A stretch of DNA of 64,000 nucleotides from Desulfobacteraceae bacterium (GCA_014237465.1 JABZFM010000004.1:1-64000), one strand, 5' to 3'. Shown: positions 1-8,564, counted from the stretch's first letter. Program-made: numbers and translations. Notes: a model not told the origin generated them from the sequence alone.

Positions 1-57
1 TCCCGCATCTTCGGGCCAATCCCACGGTGGCATGTCATAGAGTTTCTTTATCATCAT
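1..57 (-). CDS. Hypothetical protein, 5' fragment cut by the window edge
   Basis: Only the first 19 codons are inside the window. They read MMIKKLYDMPPWDWPEDAG and stay open to the edge. The ATG at 57 (a second one is at 54) follows AAAGGACAGG, a usable ribosome binding site. The Trp/Pro-rich start resembles, from memory only, the N-terminus of small HEAT-like proteins of Desulfobacterota. No function can be assigned from this fragment. Confidence 0.5.
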   Translation of the reverse strand, partial: MMIKKLYDMPPWDWPEDAG

Positions 58-653
58 CCTGTCCTTTCATTCTTTTATCATCTCTTTTGATATCTAAAAT
101 CAGGGTGCCCCCCAAATTTCAAGTAACAGACTTTTTAACATTAATGCTTCCAACCCACTGAACTGATAGCATAAATGTTTAAGGAAGACAAGAGAAGAAT
201 CAGTTGTCTTTCGAAGAGCCTATTCAATGTGTCACTCCTATCATTAGTGGATGTGAGACAAATTTATGTCTGGTATTTGTCCTTGGGCATCCGGATTACT
301 ATCCGCGCCATGGGTTTAAAACAGCTGGTGTACTTGGTTTCGAAGTGATCTCCGATTGTTCAGAAATCATCCAAGTCATCTACGTCATCAAAACAACCCG
401 GACGGATACTCTTCGGACACATCATTGCCGGAACTGTCCACAACGATGCGATGCGATGCGCTGATGCCGGCAGAAAACGCTCGATGTGCAACCCTGACGG
501 CGCGATACATTCGAGAACAAATACAGCCTCCAGAAGCAATAAGGCTGGACCGGACCTGAAACAGGGAAGTGTTTGCAGCTCCCCTTAAAAAAAGAATAAA
601 TTAAATTTTTTCCGGCATTTTTTTCCAATCAAAATTAGTTTATGAAATTTATT
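58..653. other. Non-coding gap with a gene remnant
   Basis: About 600 bases lie between the left-edge gene and the COG2426 membrane protein. The only recognisable content is the acetyltransferase remnant at 204-350. Short open frames at 356-559 (+) and 422-628 (-) overlap one another, have no ribosome binding site and no protein-like composition, so I do not count them as genes. Confidence 0.5.
204..350 (+). pseudogene. Remnant of a GNAT N-acetyltransferase (YhbS-like)
   Basis: The open frame contains LCLVFVLGHPDYYPRHGF (about 264-317), the hallmark Val-Leu-Gly-His-Pro-x-Tyr-Tyr-x-Arg-x-Gly-Phe stretch of YhbS-type GNAT acetyltransferases, followed by GVLGFE. In intact proteins of about 165-200 residues this stretch lies in the C-terminal half of the acetyl-CoA fold. 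Here neither the preceding acetyl-CoA-binding loop nor the following part is present, and the frame degenerates after about 350. The start at 204 is not a gene start, only the first ATG-like codon of the open frame. I read it as a decayed gene; a frameshifted living gene is ruled out by the missing flanks. Confidence 0.65.
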
Positions 654-1328
654 TCATGCACCGAATCCGTCCTTTGAAAACCAGTTTCTAATATGCTTTA
701 AAAAATAAACCACAATAACGATGGCAATGACCACTAATACACCCTGTATCTTGGTAATATGATCGCTTAAAAACTCAAAGAAAACGCTCCAAAGCACAAT
801 TGCGATAAAAGTACCGGCAAATGCGGTTAAAAAAATTTTTTTAAAACTAAAGCAAAGAAAATAGGCAATGAACGAACCCACAACCGGACCGGTGATCGGC
901 AAAGGAATCATTACAAAAATAAAAATTCCGATCCATCCGTATCTGGAAATAACTTCCTCGTATTTACGTGCATTTCTTTCAGAATTTTTAATGGCTTTTT
1001 GTAAAAACCCGAATTGAAAATATTGATTGTTGAATGAAAACAAAAACAGGGAAAAGCTGAAACAAACAATAAGGACTTCCAGAAACATGTTGTAAAGGAT
1101 GGTGGCATAAATATTAACATCAAATGCAATGCAAAGCCCGACACCTGCCGCCCTGCCGCCGAGTGTGTGAGCGACAAATGCACCAAAAAGAGTCCGGCCA
1201 AGGACCAAATCCCGAAGAAAAGCATATCCGACAATCGCAAAAAAAATAAAAAACAGAAAAATGGAGACAAGCAACATCCTGCCTGCTTCGGAACTATAAA
1301 TAATTCTTAAATTAAATTTGTTTTCCAT
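654..1328 (-). CDS. Small multi-drug export family membrane protein (COG2426)
   Basis: A 224-residue, very hydrophobic protein with about five membrane segments (near residues 18-40, 48-70, 75-100, 130-160 and 165-215). The segment around residue 140 reads PLPITGPVVGSFIAYFL, matching the Pro-x-Thr-Gly-Pro...Gly signature I associate with the Sm_multidrug_ex family. The name is historical: transport of drugs is poorly supported and the substrate is unknown. The ATG at 1328 follows TAGGAATAT, a modest ribosome binding site. The gene is divergent from yjgA with about 115 bases between them and has no operon partner on its downstream side. Family assignment is fairly secure; function is not. Confidence 0.7.
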   Translation of the reverse strand: MENKFNLRIIYSSEAGRMLLVSIFLFFIFFAIVGYAFLRDLVLGRTLFGAFVAHTLGGRAAGVGLCIAFDVNIYATILYNMFLEVLIVCFSFSLFLFSFNNQYFQFGFLQKAIKNSERNARKYEEVISRYGWIGIFIFVMIPLPITGPVVGSFIAYFLCFSFKKIFLTAFAGTFIAIVLWSVFFEFLSDHITKIQGVLVVIAIVIVVYFLKHIRNWFSKDGFGA

Positions 1329-1444
1329 ATATTCCTATTTTCATTTGATTCAAAATTCTTTACTATACACAATCATGACTATTGCTCAAATAAAAAATTT
1401 CTGACCTTTTCATCAAAAAAAAGAAAAATTAAAAAGTTTTGAAA

Positions 1445-1930
1445 ATGGATGACGATCGTAAAAGTAAAACACAGATAAAAAATGAAGTTAAAGCTTTGCA
1501 AAAAGTCGGGGAACAGCTTGTGAAGCTGTCATCTGATCAACTCGACAGAATTGATTTGCCCGAAGCACTTTCAGCGGCCGTCAAAGACGCTCGTCAAATA
1601 ACACGACACGAAGCAAGGCGCAGACAAATGCAATACATCGGAAAACTGATGCGTAAAATTGACCCGGCGCCCATTTTAAAATCCCTGCGGAATATCCGGC
1701 AGGGGGACTATCAGAAGGCCATTGCGATTAAAAAAATTGAAACATGGCGGGATGAACTCAAAGAAGGAAACGTAGAAATTATTGAAGAAATTATTAACAG
1801 CTGTCCAAACGCTGAAAGGCAACGGTTGAATCAGCTGGCAAGAAACACACGCAATTCAAGAGAAACCGCCAAAGCGTCAAATGCATCAAAGGCACTTTTC
1901 CGCTATCTTAAAGAAATTTATGATAGTTGA
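1445..1930 (+). CDS. yjgA: Ribosome-associated protein YjgA/DarP (DUF615)
   Basis: A 161-residue, basic, all-helical protein. It has the family pattern: an N-terminal KSKTQIKNEVKALQKVGEQL helix, then L-x-x-A-x-x-x-A-R-x-I-x-x-H-E-A-x-R-R-Q-x-Q-Y-I-G-K-L-M-R. In gammaproteobacteria YjgA (DarP) binds late 50S assembly intermediates and promotes peptidyl-transferase-centre maturation, so a cytoplasmic ribosome-biogenesis role is expected here. I chose ATG 1445 over an upstream in-frame TTG at 1439, because two more residues are not justified; neither start has a good Shine-Dalgarno. It stands alone and is divergent from the preceding membrane protein gene. Length matches the family. Confidence 0.85.
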   Translation: MDDDRKSKTQIKNEVKALQKVGEQLVKLSSDQLDRIDLPEALSAAVKDARQITRHEARRRQMQYIGKLMRKIDPAPILKSLRNIRQGDYQKAIAIKKIETWRDELKEGNVEIIEEIINSCPNAERQRLNQLARNTRNSRETAKASNASKALFRYLKEIYDS

Positions 1931-1995
1931 GTCATTTTTTTTAAAAGCTTATGAGTCTGAGCGAAGCATTGAATTTATGAAAAATTTAAAAACGA

Positions 1996-2379
1996 TTACA
2001 TTGCGTCATTCGGGACATCAGCATGGTGTTTCCGGCGTTGATAGGCTTTTACAAATGCCACAATCGCTTCAAGCTGTTCATCCTTTGGCCCGATAAATTC
2101 AATCCCGGTCAGATAACACTCTGTAGATTCATTATAACGACTGGTCACGACTTTTCCTTTAGCCTTTACTTTTTTACCTGCTAGGTCAATGGTTATCAGA
2201 AGAATGTATGAACCATCCAGAATTTTTCTTGTTTCCAGCAGGATTCCGGTCTGACTCAAGTTAATGGTACGCCCTGAACCCTGATCAACTTTAATCCGCA
2301 TTTCATTATAAAGGACATACACGATACTGTTTTCCGACTCTATCCGTGGATATCGCCTTTGATCTTTAAATCCTGTCAT
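1996..2379 (-). CDS. PilZ domain protein
   Basis: A 127-residue protein that is essentially one PilZ domain. The c-di-GMP-binding elements are visible: an Arg-rich RRYPRIES segment at the N-terminus (RxxxR) and NLSQTG later (the D/N-x-S-x-x-G motif). A role as a small c-di-GMP effector is therefore likely; the output partner is unknown. I chose the ATG at 2379, which follows GGTGGCAGG; an in-frame ATG at 2463 would add 28 residues with no domain content and has no ribosome binding site. The gene is convergent with yjgA. The nearby HD-GYP gene gives a second c-di-GMP-related protein in the same few kilobases. Confidence 0.75.
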   Translation of the reverse strand: MTGFKDQRRYPRIESENSIVYVLYNEMRIKVDQGSGRTINLSQTGILLETRKILDGSYILLITIDLAGKKVKAKGKVVTSRYNESTECYLTGIEFIGPKDEQLEAIVAFVKAYQRRKHHADVPNDAM

Positions 2380-2463
2380 GATTTGCCTGCCACCTATTAC
2401 TAAACTTTTAAAAAAAACTGATTTTTGTTCAAGTTTGTTGGAAACCCATGTACTTTCATCCAA

Positions 2464-2843
2464 GATATTTACTAAAAAAATTCATTAATATATATAATTT
2501 AATATTAACATTTTTTAAATCATCATTTCTCTGATTTTTTTGTAGGAATAATCCTAAATATCTTTACATAGACCTTTTTTCCTGTCTATAAATTTCTGAT
2601 ATTATTTTTAAGATTAAAATTTCAGGCACCGTTGAAGCATCAGAACAGATATGCCTATTTCAAAAATATCATCACACGTCTTACATGCTTGACAGTTTCT
2701 GAATATTTGATAAAAATGTTTGTATTTATAAACATAATTTTTCCGGTTACGGATTGAATCGATTTTCACACCCAATGCCTTTGCCCTGAAATCTGCGGGC
2801 AAGGGTAACCCAAAAGCCCCTGGTTGATAAAAAACAGACATCC
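2464..2843. other. AT-rich gap, no gene seen
   Basis: 380 bases between the PilZ gene and the acetyltransferase. The stretch 2480-2620 is very AT-rich and may hold promoters for the minus-strand PilZ gene. An open frame at 2614-2841 (-) ends in a Cys-rich segment (CQACKTC) but has no ribosome binding site or family resemblance. I see nothing else. Confidence 0.4.
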
Positions 2844-3386
2844 ATGATTTTAAGACCCCCTGTTGTCACCCCCAGATTACTGTTAAAGAAAGAATCTTTA
2901 AATGATTTTGAAAGATTCTTTGCCATGAGCAAAGATCGGAAAGTGATGCAATTTATTGGTGACGGAAGTATTTTTCACTGGACAAAAAAAACAGCTTTTG
3001 AAAAATTCAAAGCCGGCCTTGACCGGCAAAATGATAATGAATTTGGGACACTGGCGGTATACACAAAAAATAGTGATCAGTATATCGGCTGGTGCGGGAT
3101 CAGGCATTCGAAATTTCTGGATCATATTGAATTGGGATACCGTTACTGCAGGGATGCATGGTTTAACGGCTATGCCACGGAAGCCGCAACTGCCATTCTT
3201 ATCGAAACATACCGGTTGACAGATATTGACCGGATCCTTGCATGTACCCATCCGCAAAATATTGGAAGCATCCGCGTCCTTAAAAAGCTTGGTTTCACTT
3301 ACGCCTATTCAAAGCTGAGCCGATCGGCCGGAATGGACATCCCTGTGTATCGAATTGACCGTAAAACGTTTGAGCTGAAACATTAA
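2844..3386 (+). CDS. GNAT family N-acetyltransferase, RimJ/RimL type
   Basis: A 180-residue protein with the RimJ/RimL layout: TPRLLLKKES near the start, the central IGWCGIRH strand, IELGYRYCRDAWFNGYATEAA (acetyl-CoA-binding loop of the W-x-x-G-x-A-x-E-A type, residues about 95-115) and ACTHPQNIGSIRVLKKLGF, the Asn-x-x-S-x-x-x-x-x-K-x-G-F end of the fold. Such enzymes acetylate protein N-termini, amino groups of metabolites or antibiotics; the substrate here cannot be told. The ATG at 2844 has no clear ribosome binding site. It is a single gene convergent with the HD-GYP gene. Confidence 0.8.
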   Translation: MILRPPVVTPRLLLKKESLNDFERFFAMSKDRKVMQFIGDGSIFHWTKKTAFEKFKAGLDRQNDNEFGTLAVYTKNSDQYIGWCGIRHSKFLDHIELGYRYCRDAWFNGYATEAATAILIETYRLTDIDRILACTHPQNIGSIRVLKKLGFTYAYSKLSRSAGMDIPVYRIDRKTFELKH

Positions 3387-3431
3387 AAAGGTTTGACGCA
3401 ATAAACCCCTGCAAACGATTCTGCTTTAAGT

Positions 3432-4838
3432 CTACAATAAATATTCAGCGATATTAATATTCCACTTACTGACATCTAAAGTTCTGACAATAGTCCTTCT
3501 AAAGTCACCATCATTTTTTTTCTCTGCCAGATCACAAGCAAACGCATCCACCCGATTGCCGTTGCTGTCTGAGAGAATCAGGATACGCGGCCGGGTGACA
3601 AATCCGGGATTGCTTTCGTATACAAGCCCCAGCTCCATTGAATCCAGTATCACCAGTGTGCCAATAGGGTAAACGCCGACCATATTAATAAAAAACTGCA
3701 GCAGCAGGGGATCCAACTGGCTACCAGCCTGCTTGATCATCAGATTTAACGCTTTGTCCGGGGACATGGGAATTCTTGAATAAACCCGAGCGGATGTCAT
3801 GGCATCATACTGATCGGCAAGACTGACGATTCTGCTGTACAAATCCAGGGGGAAAGATTTTTTTATCCGGGGATAGCCGGTGTTATTGAAAAACATATGA
3901 TGTTCAAATGCGACGATTGCAGAACGGATTGAAATAAAATCCACATGCTTCATTTTCAGCAAAAGACGGACACCTTCAATGGGATGTTTTTTAATCACCT
4001 GCCATTCTTCATCAGACAACTTGGAGGTTTTATTCAAAATCCTACTGGGAATTTCCAGTTTCCCAATATCGTGAAACAATGAAACCATACCAAGCTCGGT
4101 CAGCTGCTTGATGTTCAACCCCAGTCTCTGACCCAATGCGACTGCGAGGATACTGACATTCACACAATGATGATATGTGTATTCATCATAGCTTTTTATG
4201 GATGTCATGCTCACCAAAAGCTGTTCCTGATTGATGATGTGGTCAACTAAAGACACGATCATTCGTTTGGCTTTTTTAAGGGCAATCTTTTCTCCCTGCT
4301 GAATTTTATTCATTACCCCCTGGGTAAAAGAAACAGCCTTAAAATATGACTTTTTAACCATCTTTCGAGCATCCAGCAGATCCTCTTCAACAATTTTTTT
4401 CAGTTTATGAACAGTTATACTGTTTACATGGGACATTTTCTGCTGAATTGTTTCAAACGGGTTGACAGCGGGAGATTTAACAAATGCTTCAGTTAAACTA
4501 ATAATATCGTTCGTCCCCGCACCGGATTTAATAATGACAGTACCGATCTCCAGTGTTCGGAAAAGTCTAACAAGATAGTCAAAATTAATCATCACTTCTG
4601 AAGCATAACGAATCCGAAATTCATTAACAAAAAAGAAATCTCCTCTTAGTTCAAGTATAAAATCACCCTCATATTTGACGAATTCGCTGAGCAGGGAAAC
4701 AAAATTATTGATGGCATTGCCGACTGCAATATTTTTAACGTGGTGAACTTCAGCAGATCGCAATACAACACCCAGTTGATTTATTAAATTTGATTTTGTT
4801 TTTGGAGAATCAGCCTCGTTTTTGGCTTTCATGTTCAA
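3432..4838 (-). CDS. HD-GYP domain phosphodiesterase-like protein
   Basis: A 468-residue cytoplasmic protein. Residues about 1-130 form a module with no enzymatic motif; residues about 210-400 form an HD-GYP domain. The metal-binding HD pair is at residues 256-257 (FHDIGK), HH at about 311-312 and GYP at 321-323, so the domain appears catalytically complete and should hydrolyse c-di-GMP (or a related cyclic dinucleotide). A short C-terminal beta-rich extension (VYPIGTLVILDS onwards) is common in HD-GYP proteins of this phylum. The start overlaps the end of the upstream HEAT-repeat gene by 29 bases, so the two are translationally coupled. No membrane segment or receiver domain is present, so its input probably comes from the partner or from the N-terminal module. 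Confidence 0.85.
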   Translation of the reverse strand: MNMKAKNEADSPKTKSNLINQLGVVLRSAEVHHVKNIAVGNAINNFVSLLSEFVKYEGDFILELRGDFFFVNEFRIRYASEVMINFDYLVRLFRTLEIGTVIIKSGAGTNDIISLTEAFVKSPAVNPFETIQQKMSHVNSITVHKLKKIVEEDLLDARKMVKKSYFKAVSFTQGVMNKIQQGEKIALKKAKRMIVSLVDHIINQEQLLVSMTSIKSYDEYTYHHCVNVSILAVALGQRLGLNIKQLTELGMVSLFHDIGKLEIPSRILNKTSKLSDEEWQVIKKHPIEGVRLLLKMKHVDFISIRSAIVAFEHHMFFNNTGYPRIKKSFPLDLYSRIVSLADQYDAMTSARVYSRIPMSPDKALNLMIKQAGSQLDPLLLQFFINMVGVYPIGTLVILDSMELGLVYESNPGFVTRPRILILSDSNGNRVDAFACDLAEKKNDGDFRRTIVRTLDVSKWNINIAEYLL

Positions 4839-6471
4839 TCCTTTTAATCGCAGAGTCAGAAAATTCCTTTAATACTTTATGGCCGGCACCTTGACACTTA
4901 TATAAAAACGGCAGCGCATCCCTGCTGCCGATAAGCCCCAGGCAATAGGCCGCACAGGCCCTTTTTTCATGGACCTTTGAATTGGAAAACAGAGTTTTCT
5001 TCGCAAGGACTCTGATCAGAAAATCAATCATTTCCTGGTCTTTCCAGCGTGAAAGAACGTGAAAATACTCTTTTTTTTCGTTAAACTTCTTATTATGGAA
5101 AGTTTTCGCGGAAATATTTTTCAATAAAACAATTCTGGCATCTTCAGAAGCCAGACTACCCAAAGCTCTTATTGACGCAAATTTCAACTGAATATCAGAG
5201 TCATCACTAAGACATTCAATCAATACCGGCAGGGCACGTGGATCTCCCAATTCTCCTAGGGACCGGATAACTTCAATCTTTACTCTCACATCAGAATGAT
5301 TGACCTTTTTTAAAAGATAATCGACCGCACGTTTATCTCCCACCTCACGGAGAATATAGATAACGTTTCTCACAACATACCATTCCGGACTGTTAAGACC
5401 TTTGGTAATGGTCATGAAATCCTTTGGACACAAAAGAACAAGAACGTCGATGACCACTTTCCGGGCGTGTATGGTATCAAGCGTTGACAATAAATTCATG
5501 AACGGCGGGATGGCGTTTTTATCAAAATAAGTAATCAGGTCTTTTAGAGGCGCCGGATCGGTCTTCTCCCCGCTGTCGATATATTCTCCTAAAAGATAAA
5601 TAATATGTTCGCTGCCCACAAAAAGAATGATCTTTTGAATGTTCTCTTTTACAATATCCGTAACTTTATCATTTGACGCGATCTTTTTAAGTCTTGCCAG
5701 AACTTTATTAATTGAATCAATATTTCCTTTTCTTGCTGAATACTCAATAGCACTTTTAAAAAAGTCAGCAACTTCTGAAAACTCTTCCTTGGATTTCGCT
5801 TTGTAGAAAATCTCAAAAAGAATATCCATAAACTTGTCAACTTTGTCATTTGCATCTTCTTCCAGTTCATGAAACAACATTTCCAGGTCACTATCTTCAA
5901 TTGTAACGATATCGACCTTTTCTATTTTATCTCCTGTTGGCGGTGAATCATCAAGAATGGCTTTAAATTTTTCCGGATCATTTTTTTCTTTCTTTACCTG
6001 AGAAACTGCCTGTTCTTCATAGTCTTCATCCGCAAGAAATTCATCTTCCACGACATATCGAATATATTGAAAATCATTTTCCCAGAACAGCGTTACCGTA
6101 TCATCATCAAGTACCTCATTATCGAAATCCAGGGAAATCACCTTTAAAAATGCTTCCATTTCTTCAAAAGGCATTTTTTGTTGAAAGGTTAATTCCCGCA
6201 ACCCGTCTTTGAAGAAAAAAAAAGCGAGATTATCGTTTTTCTGCTCGTTGTTATGATAGATTAATTCTTCACCATAATAAATATCATAGAGCCTGAGAGT
6301 TAAAACCAGCTTGTCTGTTAAATAAAAAAAATCTTTAAATTTATCAAAAGTATCTTCAAGAGTATTTGCATATACCGGATTATTGGCAGGATACATCCGA
6401 AGGTTTTTTCTTGCCTTCAAAAACATCTGGATGACAATCTTTGCAGCTTTAATATCTTCGCCATTTTCCAT
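4810..6471 (-). CDS. HEAT-repeat protein, partner of the HD-GYP protein
   Basis: A 553-residue protein with no signal peptide. Residues about 1-130 form an alpha/beta module (LRLYDIYYGEELIYHNNEQ), residues 130-210 an acidic linker, and residues about 330-550 HEAT/PBS-type helical repeats, clearest in VRVKIEVIRSLGELGDPRAL and the following LKFASIRALGSL. HEAT repeats are protein-binding scaffolds; no catalytic motif is seen. Its stop lies 29 bases inside the HD-GYP gene. The first module resembles the N-terminal module of that protein in length and strand pattern, which suggests the two proteins pair through it. The ATG at 6471 follows GAAGG. A role as an adaptor in cyclic-dinucleotide signalling is inference. 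Confidence 0.75.
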   Translation of the reverse strand: MENGEDIKAAKIVIQMFLKARKNLRMYPANNPVYANTLEDTFDKFKDFFYLTDKLVLTLRLYDIYYGEELIYHNNEQKNDNLAFFFFKDGLRELTFQQKMPFEEMEAFLKVISLDFDNEVLDDDTVTLFWENDFQYIRYVVEDEFLADEDYEEQAVSQVKKEKNDPEKFKAILDDSPPTGDKIEKVDIVTIEDSDLEMLFHELEEDANDKVDKFMDILFEIFYKAKSKEEFSEVADFFKSAIEYSARKGNIDSINKVLARLKKIASNDKVTDIVKENIQKIILFVGSEHIIYLLGEYIDSGEKTDPAPLKDLITYFDKNAIPPFMNLLSTLDTIHARKVVIDVLVLLCPKDFMTITKGLNSPEWYVVRNVIYILREVGDKRAVDYLLKKVNHSDVRVKIEVIRSLGELGDPRALPVLIECLSDDSDIQLKFASIRALGSLASEDARIVLLKNISAKTFHNKKFNEKKEYFHVLSRWKDQEMIDFLIRVLAKKTLFSNSKVHEKRACAAYCLGLIGSRDALPFLYKCQGAGHKVLKEFSDSAIKRIEHESQKRG

Positions 6472-7077
6472 TTCAGTCTACCTTCATTACATTCATTTTA
6501 TCTTATCTTATCCGGATAATAACCGTGCTGAAAATTTAACGAACTGATCATCTAATTCATTATACAGAATAAGGAATAATCATTAAATTCAACGAACAAC
6601 CCCGCAGCAGGCGGCGAAGTATCAATACAATATGCGTCATTCCTTTTATTGCTGCAAGCAGCGGGGAATTTAATCCAAATAGATTAAATTTTTTGTACTT
6701 TAACATAATTATTTGAATTATACGGTAAAAAGTTGTTCTTGAATTATAGAATATATGTGATATATTTAAAAAAATATGCCTACATGGCCGTTTGCCTCAG
6801 ATTCAAAATGCTTTCCGATATAAATTTCATATTCGAACCGACTCGGCTGAGAAATAAGGCTAAAATATCTATAACCCCTTGATTAAAAAAATATTTAAAA
6901 TATTTTTTGCAATAGCATGGTATAAAATCTGCGACTCATCTACCTGCTCTTATCCGCATTATAAACAATCGTACCGGCATTCAATTTCCACCGACAAACA
7001 TACACGGCCGGTTCACAGAAAATTAAAAGATATAACCAGCTTTCAAATGAATTGATTAAGTTATAGGTTGATAAACT
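6472..7077. other. Long AT-rich gap with a degenerate inverted pair
   Basis: No gene is seen. Around 6590-6675 there is a loose palindrome: ATTAAATTC...CCCCGC (6600-6605) on the left is answered by GCGGGGAATTTAAT (6661-6674) on the right, and the right arm itself holds the small hairpin GCTGC-AA-GCAGC. It looks like a decayed member of a short palindromic repeat family. The rest is AT-rich and may include the promoter of the HEAT/HD-GYP pair. Confidence 0.4.
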
Positions 7078-7220
7078 GGTAAAAAGTCAGATTTAGATGG
7101 CAAAGAAAAAAGCTCCAAATTTAAGGCGCGCAAATTCTGAGTAATGATTCGTACTTATCGTACTATGAAGAAACGAAGAATGCAGCGCAACGCAAAATTT
7201 GGACTTTTTACGAAGCCATC
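7078..7220 (+). repeat. Dispersed repeat family A, copy 1
   Basis: A 143-base element that recurs, with clear base-by-base similarity, at 22236-22377 (reverse) and 53702-53883 (same orientation), with a 20-base end at 51357-51376. Its ends are imperfectly inverted: GGTAAAAAGTCAGATTT on the left and the complement of AATTTGGACTTTTTACG on the right. The middle has a small palindrome (GTACTTATCGTAC) followed by GAAGAAACGAAGAATGCAGC. There is no coding capacity. It sits inside the gap upstream of the small arginine-rich gene. Confidence 0.8.
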
Positions 7221-7331
7221 ATAAATCATATTCATATGCTCAGTGAATATATGGGATAAACATCTGACTGTTCAACCAATTAAATATGCAAACGGATAAA
7301 ATAAAATCGATTTATTAAAGGAGGTAATTTT

Positions 7332-7475
7332 ATGGAACACAAGCGACGCCGATCAGGCATGGAAAGAAGAGTTGTTATTGAACGAAGGTTAGTAAATGAT
7401 CTAACATACCATAGCCCCCGGCGTAGAAAAATTTTAGACAGGAGGTGCGGAATCGACCGAAGACAGATATTTTAA
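7332..7475 (+). CDS. Very small arginine-rich protein (47 aa), unknown function
   Basis: The ATG at 7332 is preceded by AAAGGAGG, the best ribosome binding site in this gap. It opens a 47-codon frame ending at TAA 7473-7475. About 30 percent of residues are Arg or Lys, in repeated short clusters: KRRRSG, ERRVVIERR, PRRRK, DRRCGIDRR. The GxERR/DRRxGxDRR style is one I have seen in small unannotated proteins and in linkers of signalling proteins of Desulfobacterota (from memory). The composition suggests nucleic-acid or acidic-surface binding. It could also be a leader peptide. It is convergent with the 4-hydroxybutyryl-CoA dehydratase remnant. Real translation is likely because of the strong ribosome binding site, but nothing proves function. 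Confidence 0.6.
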   Translation: MEHKRRRSGMERRVVIERRLVNDLTYHSPRRRKILDRRCGIDRRQIF

Positions 7476-7487
7476 TCATCCTGTATT

Positions 7488-7780
7488 TTAATCATCCTGA
7501 ATCCCGCATAGTCTTTTAGTAAAAAACTGTTTTTCTATCATATTCACCTGACGCGAAATCATGATCCTTTGTGCCTGGGGAGATCCTGCACCATGCATGG
7601 ACTCTGTCAGGTATCCCACCGCTGCTGTTCCCAAAGTCAGGTTTTCAATTAAACGAAGAATGCGCAAATGGGATTATCCACCACATTTTTAAGCCGTTCA
7701 AGCCGTTCACCAAACATATATACCACAAGGTTCAGTTTGCGGAGACTCTCTTCATACTGTTGCGATGTTATCAACATCAT
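7488..7780 (-). pseudogene. Internally deleted 4-hydroxybutyryl-CoA dehydratase / vinylacetyl-CoA isomerase family gene
   Basis: Two pieces of one HpaB-fold family gene remain. From ATG 7780 (after AAGGGATAG) the frame reads QQYEESLRKLNLVVYMFGER and continues to a stop at 7649; this is the family N-terminus. From about 7660 a shifted frame reads LIENLTLGTAAVGYLTESMH and then GAGSPQAQRIMISRQVNM, ending at TAA 7488-7490; this is the family C-terminus. Roughly 400 central residues, including the flavin and [4Fe-4S] ligand regions, are missing, and the two pieces differ in frame, so no enzyme can be made. It lies directly downstream of the crotonase gene on the same strand and was presumably the third gene of that operon. 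The identification rests on remembered family sequence. Confidence 0.75.
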
Positions 7781-7793
7781 TACTATCCCTTAT

Positions 7794-8564
7794 CTATTTT
7801 CCTTTGAAAACCGGCTCTCTCTTTTCAAAAAAAGCCGTGAAACCTTCAATGGCATCTTGAGATGATGCGACTATCTTACTCCCTTCCGACTCCATTTCAA
7901 GACCCTGGTCCAGAGTTTCATAAATACCGGCCGAGATGGCTTTTAATACACAGCTGACCGCGAGAGGGGGACGTGTTGCAAGGTGTTTGGCAAAATCAAA
8001 CGTCACATCCATAAGCGTTTCAGGAGTAGCTATCTTGTTCACCAGTCCGATTTCAAGGGCTTGACTGGCATCGATACGCTTACTGAAAAGTATCATATCC
8101 AGAGCTTTTGCTTTTCCAATAATACGATAAAGGCGCTGGGTACCGCCCCATCCGGGGATAATACCCAGATTCAGTTCCGTGAGTCCGATTTTTGATTTGG
8201 GTAAATCGGCCATAATCCTGAAATGACAGGACAAGGCCAGTTCAAGCCCGCCGCCCAGAGCATGACCGTTGATGGCTGCGATTGTCGGTTTTTCAAATCG
8301 ATCAACCCGCCGCCACAATTCCCTACCTTTGGCCCCGAGCTCTGGGGATTTTGCTGCATCCGCAACATCCATTCCGGCTGAGAAACATTTTTCTCCGGCT
8401 CCGGTCAGTATGACCACACGGATATCCTGGTCATTTTCAATTTCATCAAGAATTTTTTCTAAGTCTTCCATAGCAGCCAGACTCCAGCTATTTGCCGGGG
8501 GCCGGTTGATAGTTACCAGTGCGATGCTGTCTTTTTTTTCATAAATTAAATTATCATAAGCCAT
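7794..8564 (-). CDS. Enoyl-CoA hydratase/isomerase (crotonase family)
   Basis: A 256-residue crotonase-fold protein, the usual length. The oxyanion-hole loop is SAGMDVAD (about residues 62-69). HALGGGLELAL carries Glu108, and LTELNLGIIPGWGGTQRL carries Glu130, matching the two catalytic glutamates of true hydratases, so addition of water to trans-2-enoyl-CoA is the likely reaction. I chose ATG 8564 with AAGGA about ten bases upstream; a TTG at 8570 would add two residues. It follows the acyl-CoA dehydrogenase gene on the same strand with a strong hairpin between them, and precedes the deleted 4-hydroxybutyryl-CoA dehydratase-family gene. This suggests a beta-oxidation-like or 4-hydroxybutyrate/crotonyl-CoA pathway. 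The exact acyl substrate is unknown. Confidence 0.88.
   Translation of the reverse strand: MAYDNLIYEKKDSIALVTINRPPANSWSLAAMEDLEKILDEIENDQDIRVVILTGAGEKCFSAGMDVADAAKSPELGAKGRELWRRVDRFEKPTIAAINGHALGGGLELALSCHFRIMADLPKSKIGLTELNLGIIPGWGGTQRLYRIIGKAKALDMILFSKRIDASQALEIGLVNKIATPETLMDVTFDFAKHLATRPPLAVSCVLKAISAGIYETLDQGLEMESEGSKIVASSQDAIEGFTAFFEKREPVFKGK

Noticed and set aside
2614-2841. 75-codon minus-strand frame with CQACKTC
   Set aside because: The Cys-x2-Cys pair alone is weak; no ribosome binding site, no resemblance to a known family, and AT-rich flanks.
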